This document shows, in pieces, positions 59,029 through 64,000 of a stretch of DNA of 64,000 nt. The stretch is taken from NCBI GenBank assembly GCA_050485385.1, contig JBJHBG010000004.1, forward strand, positions 1 through 64,000, read 5' to 3'. A program made the position numbers and the translations under genes. The notes under the pieces were generated by a model, which was not told the origin of the DNA, searched no databases, and saw only the letters and a program-made list of their open reading frames with translations. The stretch is from RECO01 sp050485385 (lineage in GTDB: Bacteria > Pseudomonadota > Alphaproteobacteria > Geminicoccales > Geminicoccaceae). Positions within the stretch are counted from its first letter, which is position 1; every line of letters starts with the position of its first letter.

Positions 59029-60125
59029 CGTTGCCGGCGGCCCTCGCCCCCTTCCTCGCCTTTCCGGTCGCCCTGCGGGCTGCGGGCTTCGCCGCGTCGC
59101 CCGACCAGACGCAGAATTTCCTTGCCGCCGTGGGCCTGCTCGGGCCGCGCTCGCTGGCGGACGTGCGCCGCGCCGCCCACGCCGTCTTCGGCCCCGGCCC
59201 GGAGCGCGCGGCCGACTTCGATGCCGTGTTCGACCGCGTGTTTCTGGGCCACACGCTGACAGCCCCCGCCCCCGGTGCGCCCGAGGACCTGCCCCGCGCC
59301 TTCGATGCGGCGACGTTCGACCTCATGCCCGAGGCCGACGAGGAGGAACCGTCGGGAGCGGAGGCGAGCGGGGCCGAGCGGCTGTTCGCGCGCACCTTCC
59401 CACCCGTGGACGCAGCGGGCGCGTTGCGCGCCTTCGCCCGAGCGCTCCCCCGCCGGCTGCCGCGCCGCCGCTCCCGTCGGATGGTGCAGGGCAAGGGCCG
59501 GCTCGCCGACCCGCGCGCCACCTTCCGCGAAGTGCTCCGCCGCGACGGCGAGATCGCCCACCTGCCGAAGCGCACGCGCCTGATGCGGCAACGCCGCGTG
59601 CTGCTCCTCATCGACATTTCCGGCTCGATGAAGGCGTCGACGGAAGCGAGCCTCCGCCTCGGCCACACGCTGGTGCGCACGGGCGAGCGCGTCGAGGCGT
59701 TCACCCTCGGCACGCGGTTGACCCGCGTGAGCAAGGCACTCCGCCACCGCGCCCCCGATCAGGCCCTCGCCCTCGCCTCGGGGCTGGTGGCGGACTGGGA
59801 CGGCGGCACGCGGCTGGGCGAGGCGCTCGCCGTGTTCCTCGCCATCCCCCGCTTCGCCGCGACCGCGCGCGGCGCCTTCGTCGTCGTGCTCTCGGATGGG
59901 CTGGAGCGCGGCGGCCCGGAGACGCTGGTTGCCGCGATGACACGCCTGCGCGCCCTCGCCTGGTCGGTCCTCTGGCTGTCGCCGCTGGCGACGGGGCCTC
60001 ACTTTCGCGCCGAGACGGCAGCGATGCGGGCGGTGGCCCCGCTGGTCGACCGCATCGGCGACGGCGCCACGGCCGGGGCGGTGATGCGGGAGATCCTCGC
60101 CTTCACCAAGGGCGCGCGGCCGTGA
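59025..60125 (+). CDS. VWA-domain protein (CoxE-like)
   Basis: A 366-residue protein. The C-terminal half is a von Willebrand A domain with the metal site LLLIDISGSMKAS near residue 198 and GGTRLGEAL near residue 262. The N-terminal half is an acidic and basic linker region with GRLADPRATFREVLRRDGE typical of CoxE. It pairs with the MoxR ATPase whose stop it overlaps (ATGA). The next gene's GTG overlaps its stop. Confidence 0.92.
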   Translation: MTLPAALAPFLAFPVALRAAGFAASPDQTQNFLAAVGLLGPRSLADVRRAAHAVFGPGPERAADFDAVFDRVFLGHTLTAPAPGAPEDLPRAFDAATFDLMPEADEEEPSGAEASGAERLFARTFPPVDAAGALRAFARALPRRLPRRRSRRMVQGKGRLADPRATFREVLRRDGEIAHLPKRTRLMRQRRVLLLIDISGSMKASTEASLRLGHTLVRTGERVEAFTLGTRLTRVSKALRHRAPDQALALASGLVADWDGGTRLGEALAVFLAIPRFAATARGAFVVVLSDGLERGGPETLVAAMTRLRALAWSVLWLSPLATGPHFRAETAAMRAVAPLVDRIGDGATAGAVMREILAFTKGARP

Positions 60126-61003
60126 GGGTGATCGACGCGCATTTCCACGTCTGGCGGCAGGCGGACCTCACCTGGCTCCAGGGGCCGATGCAGCCGCGCA
60201 TCTTCGGCCCGTACGAGCCCATCCGCCGCGACTACCTCATGGCCGAATACCTCGCCGACCATGCGGGCCTCGGCGTCGAAAAGGCGGTCTACGTCCAGGC
60301 CAACTGGCCGGTCGACCGCGCCGAGGCCGAGGTCGCGTGGCTGGAGCGGGTGGCGCTCGAGACCGGCTGGCCGCACGGCATCGTCGGCTATGCCGACATG
60401 ACGGCGGCCGACGTGCGCCCCGCCCTCGACCGCCTCGCCCGCTACCCGCGGGTGCGCGGCATCCGCCAGCAGTTCCACTGGCACGAGAACGCGCTCTACC
60501 GCTTCGCCGCCCGGCCCGACCTCGCGGCAGACGCCACCGTGCAGCGGAACGTCGCCCGCCTCGCCGACTACGGCTGGGCCTTCGACCTCCAAGTGTTCGC
60601 ACCGCAGATGGCCGGCGCCGCGGCGTTGGCCGACGCCTGCCCGCGCGTGACCTTCGTGCTGCAACACGCAGGCATGCTGGAGGATTTGTCGGAGGCCGGC
60701 CGCGCCGCCTGGCGCCGGGGCATGGGCGAGTTGGCGGCCCGGCCCAACGTGACGGCCAAGCTCTCGGGCCTCGGCACCTTCGTCCACCGCAACGACGCCG
60801 AGCACGTCCGCCGGATCGTCGCCGACACGGTGGCCCTGTTCGGCGCCGAGCGCTGCCTTTGGGGCTCCAACTTTCCCATCGAGAAGCTCTGGTGCGACTA
60901 CCCGGCGCTGCTCGGCGCCCATCTGGAAGCCACGGCAGCGCTCGACGCCGCGGCCCGCGATCACCTGTTCTACGACACCGCACGCCGGGTCTACCGGCTC
61001 TGA
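60122..61003 (+). CDS. Amidohydrolase-2/COG3618 lactonase-type TIM-barrel hydrolase
   Basis: A 293-residue metal-dependent hydrolase starting at a GTG that overlaps the CoxE-like stop. The HxH motif DAHFHVW is at residues 5-11, barrel histidines are in RQQFHWHENALY and LQHAGM, and the end has LWGSNFPIEKLW, where the final catalytic residue would be Asp in GSDFP and is Asn here. Family members hydrolyse lactones or decarboxylate ring acids (fuconolactone, 4-sulfomuconolactone, pyrone dicarboxylate). It could open a ring produced by the Mo hydroxylase. Confidence 0.88.
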   Translation: MRVIDAHFHVWRQADLTWLQGPMQPRIFGPYEPIRRDYLMAEYLADHAGLGVEKAVYVQANWPVDRAEAEVAWLERVALETGWPHGIVGYADMTAADVRPALDRLARYPRVRGIRQQFHWHENALYRFAARPDLAADATVQRNVARLADYGWAFDLQVFAPQMAGAAALADACPRVTFVLQHAGMLEDLSEAGRAAWRRGMGELAARPNVTAKLSGLGTFVHRNDAEHVRRIVADTVALFGAERCLWGSNFPIEKLWCDYPALLGAHLEATAALDAAARDHLFYDTARRVYRL

Positions 61004-61015
61004 GGGAGGCTCATC

Positions 61016-61878
61016 ATGGCGCTCGAAATCAAGCTCCTCGACTACGGCGACATCGAGCTGGAATCGAGCTTTCTGGTACTCGGGCGCGACTGCGGCCGGA
61101 CCCGCCGCGTGCCGGTCTACGGCTTTTTGATCCTCGGCGGCCAATGGCCGATCGTGGTCGACACGGGCTACCGCGACAACGCCATCATGGAGACCCTCGG
61201 CATGCGCGGGCTTCAGTTCCACGAGAACATGGTCGAGCGGCAGTTGGCGCGGCACGGCGTGAAGGTCGCCGACGTCCGCTACATCCTGCACACGCACCTG
61301 CACATCGACCACGCCGGCAAGGACGACGTGTTCCCGATGAACACCTCGGTGGNNNNNNNNNNGTGGTGGTGAACCGCCGCGAACTCGAATGCTCGGTCTC
61401 CGGGCTGATGCATCCGCAATACCCGAAGCCCGACATCCAGCACCTGATCGAGCGGCTGCACACCCGCCACGCGCTGCGCTTCGAGGATCTGGAGCTTTCG
61501 GGGCCGGTGGAGATCATGCCCGGCGTGGTGATGGAGGCGGCGAACGCCCACACCGAGGGCTCGATGAACGTCCATGTCGAGACCGCCGACGGCCTGGCCA
61601 CCATCTGCGGCGACGTCATCTACGACTTCAACGACCAGGTCGTCGAGCCGTTCCACCAGATCAGCCTGAACGAGCCGCAGGTCACGGGTAACCACGCCGG
61701 CAGCAAACGCGCGGAGAAGGCGGCGATCAAGAAGCTCTTGAACTCGTCCAGGTTCCTCCTGCCGGTGCACGACAAGCCGGCCAAGGTGGAGCGGGGGCAG
61801 GTCGTGGGGCGGCTCGACATGGCGGTACCGGGGCCGATCAGCCAGACGGTGCCGCGGCGCGACTGGTTCCCGGCCTGA
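61016..61878 (+). CDS. Metallo-beta-lactamase-fold hydrolase, AHL-lactonase type (cut by an assembly gap)
   Basis: Starts at ATG 61016 after GGGAGG. The zinc motif HTHLHIDHAG is near residue 90; after the gap come AHTEGSMNVHV and CGDVIYDFN, supplying the third histidine and bridging aspartate, and later PVHDKPA. The 10 Ns at 61353 break the frame. Removing them and merging the shared GTGG at the contig ends gives a continuous 282-residue frame (FPMNTSV-VVNRREL), so the gene is probably intact. The family opens lactones or similar ester rings. It lies between two other hydrolase genes of the same array. Confidence 0.88.
61353..61362. other. Assembly gap of ten Ns
   Basis: The left contig ends TCGGTGG and the right begins GTGGTGGTG. 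A 4-base overlap restores the lactonase reading frame exactly (849 bases, 283 codons with stop), so the N-run does not stand for missing DNA. Confidence 0.8.
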
Positions 61879-61891
61879 GGAGGAGAGGACG

Positions 61892-63454
61892 ATGGCCCAC
61901 GAAGCCCTGGACGCCGCCTTCCGCCGGCTGATCGACGAGCACGCACCCGTCCGCCAGGCGGGCTCCGGCTTCACCTTCACCGAGGGGCCGATCTGGCACC
62001 CGGTGGACCACTACCTGCTGTTTTCCGACATGCCGGCCGACGTCCGGCGCCGGCTGGATCGCGCCGGCGTGCGCGAGGTCCTGCGGCCCTCGAACAAGGG
62101 CAACGGCATGACCTACGACGCGGAGTTGAACCTGCTGGTGTGCGAGCACGCCACCTCCTCGGTCGCCCGCTTCCGCCCCGACGGCAGCCGCGAGGTGCTG
62201 GCCAGCCACTTCGAGGGGCGTGAGCTGAACAGCCCGAACGACATCTGCGTCCGCTCCGACGGTGCCATCTACTTCACCGACCCGTGGTACGGGCGCATGC
62301 CGCACTACGGCGTCGAGCGGCCGCGCGAACTCGGCTGGCAGGGCGTGTTCCGCATCCCGCCCGGCGCACGGCCCGGCGACGAGCCGCAACTGGTCGTCGA
62401 CCGCTACACCTTCAGCCAGCCGAACGGGCTCTGCTTTTGCCCCACCGAAGGGCTGATGTACGTCAACGACACCGAGCAGGCCAATATCCGCGTCTACGAC
62501 GTGGCGGCAGACGGCAGCCTGAGGAACGGCCGCGTGTTCGCGAGCGGCATCCGCGACAGCTTGCTCCCCGGCGTGCCCGACGGCATGAAGTGCGACGCCT
62601 CGGGCAACGTCTGGTGTACCGCACCGGGCGGGCTCTGGGTGTTCGACCCCACCGGCCGCCACATCGGCAAGGTGTCGATCCCCGAGCCCGCGGCCAACTT
62701 CCACTGGGGCGGAGCGGACTGGCGCACGCTCTACGTCTGTGCCTCGACCAGCGTCTATGCCGTGGAGGTGCAGGTGGGACCGCGCAACGAGCCCTTCATG
62801 CGGGCCCGACCGCGGACGCGCACGGCACCCGCGCCGAGCGAGGGCCAGCCCCTGCGGCTGGATGCGCGGCGCTGTGCGCTCGTCATCCAGGACATGCAGA
62901 ACGACGTGGTGATGGAGGGCGGCGCCTTCGCTGCGTCGGGCTCACCGGAGCACTGCCGCCAGCAGAACGCGATCGCCAACATCGCAAGGCTCGCGGAGCG
63001 CTGCCGCAGCCTCGGCGTGCCGGTGATCCACGTCCATTTCGTGGTGCCTCCGGGGGCGAAGGGCCTCACGCTCAACTGTCCACTGTTCGAGGGCGTGATC
63101 GACAACGACGCCATGGTGCGGGGCACCTGGGGTGCGGCGGCGGTCGCTGGCCTGGAGCCGCAACCGGGCGACCACGTGGTCGAGAAGATGCGCATGAGCG
63201 CCTTCGAAGGCACCAATCTCGAGACCATCCTCAAGGCCGAAGGCCGCGACCTGATCATCGAGACCGGGGCCTGGACCAACATGTCGATCGAGCACACGGC
63301 GCGCACGGGTGCCGACAAGGGCTACGTCATGGTGATCCCGGAGGACGGGTGCAGCACCATGAACGCCGACTGGCACAGGGCCTCCATCGACTACGCCATG
63401 CAGAACGTCGCGCTGGTGACGACCACGGACGAGGTGGTCACTGCCCTCGGCTGA
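61892..63454 (+). CDS. Fusion of SMP-30/gluconolactonase and isochorismatase-like domains
   Basis: A 520-residue protein. Residues 1 to about 300 form an SMP-30-type beta-propeller with its metal ligands in FTEGPIWHP, LNSPNDICVRSDG and VPDGMKCDASGNVW. A linker rich in A, P and R (about 305-325) leads to an isochorismatase-like hydrolase domain (about 327-515) with the catalytic Asp in LVIQDMQNDV and Lys in VVEKMRMSAFEGTNL. The expected catalytic cysteine after TN is replaced: ETGAWTNMSIEHTA has Ser. The domain may be inactive or use another nucleophile. It is the last gene of the array, 13 bases after the lactonase. Confidence 0.9.
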   Translation: MAHEALDAAFRRLIDEHAPVRQAGSGFTFTEGPIWHPVDHYLLFSDMPADVRRRLDRAGVREVLRPSNKGNGMTYDAELNLLVCEHATSSVARFRPDGSREVLASHFEGRELNSPNDICVRSDGAIYFTDPWYGRMPHYGVERPRELGWQGVFRIPPGARPGDEPQLVVDRYTFSQPNGLCFCPTEGLMYVNDTEQANIRVYDVAADGSLRNGRVFASGIRDSLLPGVPDGMKCDASGNVWCTAPGGLWVFDPTGRHIGKVSIPEPAANFHWGGADWRTLYVCASTSVYAVEVQVGPRNEPFMRARPRTRTAPAPSEGQPLRLDARRCALVIQDMQNDVVMEGGAFAASGSPEHCRQQNAIANIARLAERCRSLGVPVIHVHFVVPPGAKGLTLNCPLFEGVIDNDAMVRGTWGAAAVAGLEPQPGDHVVEKMRMSAFEGTNLETILKAEGRDLIIETGAWTNMSIEHTARTGADKGYVMVIPEDGCSTMNADWHRASIDYAMQNVALVTTTDEVVTALG

Positions 63455-63789
63455 CCGCCGCCGAGCCGCGCTGGCCGCGCCACGACGTCGCCGGGCCATC
63501 CCCGCGCGGGCGGGGAACGCTGGCTGCCACGTCGAGGCAGTGACAGGCGCAAGGCTGCTTGGTCGCGGTGCCGGGCGATGACGAACTCGGCATCGCTTTG
63601 CCTCAGAAGGTCAGCAGGATCGATTTGCTCTCCGTCATCGGTCATACTCAATGTGCGTTCTTGCGACTTGTTCTGAGATACGCGTCCCATGCATGACTAC
63701 ATGAAGACTAGCGCATCATGGCACGACTTATAGTACCGCGCGTTGAGGCATACACCCGCTCAGCCGTTCGGGGAACTCGCTTTCCGTGA
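63455..63789. other. Intergenic stretch after the catabolic array
   Basis: About 335 bases without a supported gene. A weak GC hairpin (CCCCGC...GCGGGG near 63500-63515) could end the array transcript. From about 63620 to 63750 the base composition is closer to even and differs from the surroundings, as is common beside insertion elements. Confidence 0.45.
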
Positions 63790-64000
63790 CGCTCGGGCGG
63801 CGGCGCGTTGGAGGAGGATCGCGAGTGCGAGACGCTGCTGGCCGAGCAGATGCGCGGCGCGGCGACGCGGCGCGAGATGCCCGGCAAGAACGTCTGACGC
63901 CCGGGACGAGGAGGAACGCCGTGACCTGGGCGAGCGACCGGAAGGGGTACTCGCAGCGACGGGCCTGCGCGCCGGTCGGCTTGGGTTCCGAGGCATGGCG
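63790..64000 (+). mobile_element. IS3-family element, OrfA end and OrfB start (runs off the window)
   Basis: 63790-63897 encodes a leucine-zipper-like OrfA tail (ALEEDRECETLLAEQMRGAATRREM ending PGKNV and a stop), matching the LEEEN-x-x-LKKLLAE...GKNW ending of IS3-type OrfA. From a GTG at 63921, preceded by GAGGAGGAA, the frame reads WASDRKGYSQRRACAPVGL, the usual OrfB beginning (YSQRRACALVG). The frame leaves the window, so neither the DDE core nor the right end can be judged. The OrfA start is cut by an upstream stop at 63787-63789, so at least the left part is truncated. Confidence 0.78.

Noticed and set aside
63391..63690. A 99-codon minus-strand frame near the right end
   Set aside because: It overlaps the end of the isochorismatase-fusion gene antisense and its product resembles nothing; the N-terminal part could be a short protein but I cannot support it.

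Overview
The window is a 64 kb stretch of very GC-rich DNA with short intergenic gaps, many ATGA/GTGA/TGATG start-stop overlaps and an abundance of ABC transporters, dehydrogenases and molybdenum hydroxylase genes. This suits a metabolically versatile alphaproteobacterium, perhaps Rhodospirillales-like. Supporting signs are the VPLPA-type C-terminal sorting signal, a Zur box, the TctABC system and the LivF/Tm-1 fusion. The placement is inference; no rRNA, tRNA or other phylogenetic marker is present. The sequence is a draft: two 10-N gaps (37087-37096 and 61353-61362) cut genes that look intact once overlapping contig ends are merged.

Left part (1-24 kb). The end of a carbohydrate-type ABC operon (ATPase end, two paralogous binding proteins, two permeases) is followed by the wreck of a two-component system whose sensor had a PhnD-like domain and whose regulator was NtrC-like (5230-6183). 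Next come two tandem phosphonate/phosphite-type ABC transporters on the minus strand (6399-13837: phnE, phnE, phnC, phnD, an unrecognised membrane protein, phnE, phnD, phnC). Both phnD genes are followed by strong GC-rich hairpins. An IS5-type transposase remnant separates this block from an amidohydrolase/deaminase gene divergent from a tripartite tricarboxylate transporter (tctBAC). A minus-strand operon of TetR regulator, old-yellow-enzyme oxidoreductase, 3-hydroxyisobutyrate dehydrogenase-like and enoyl-CoA hydratase genes follows.

Middle part (24-41 kb). This is a metal-handling region. A secreted protein of unknown function and a VPLPA-CTERM protein (with a Fur-like palindrome upstream) face a heme operon: hmuTUV, a DUF2325 protein, an IsdG-type heme-degrading monooxygenase and a small ORF. 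Beside it, two COG0523 (CobW/ZNG-type) GTPase genes diverge from a 23-bp near-consensus Zur box. Then come glutamate dehydrogenase, a membrane-fused spermidine-synthase-like protein and an RND efflux pump with its adaptor.

Right part (41-64 kb). This is the most interesting block. A branched-chain-type binding protein, an iron-type alcohol dehydrogenase-like protein and an AraC regulator precede a tightly packed plus-strand array (44531-63454). The array encodes livHMGF with LivF fused to a Tm-1/UPF0261 domain, a PEP-hydrolase-family TIM barrel, and a giant flotillin-like protein with eight full 44-residue (4 x 11) coiled-coil repeats plus a half unit. It continues with two SRPBCC proteins and a xanthine-dehydrogenase-family molybdenum hydroxylase whose large subunit is split into two genes. 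CoxD/CoxE-like maturation factors, an amidohydrolase, a metallo-beta-lactamase-fold lactonase and an SMP-30/isochorismatase fusion lacking the catalytic cysteine complete it. The set reads as uptake, hydroxylation and stepwise hydrolytic ring opening of an unknown, probably (hetero)cyclic, substrate. An IS3-type element starts at the right edge.
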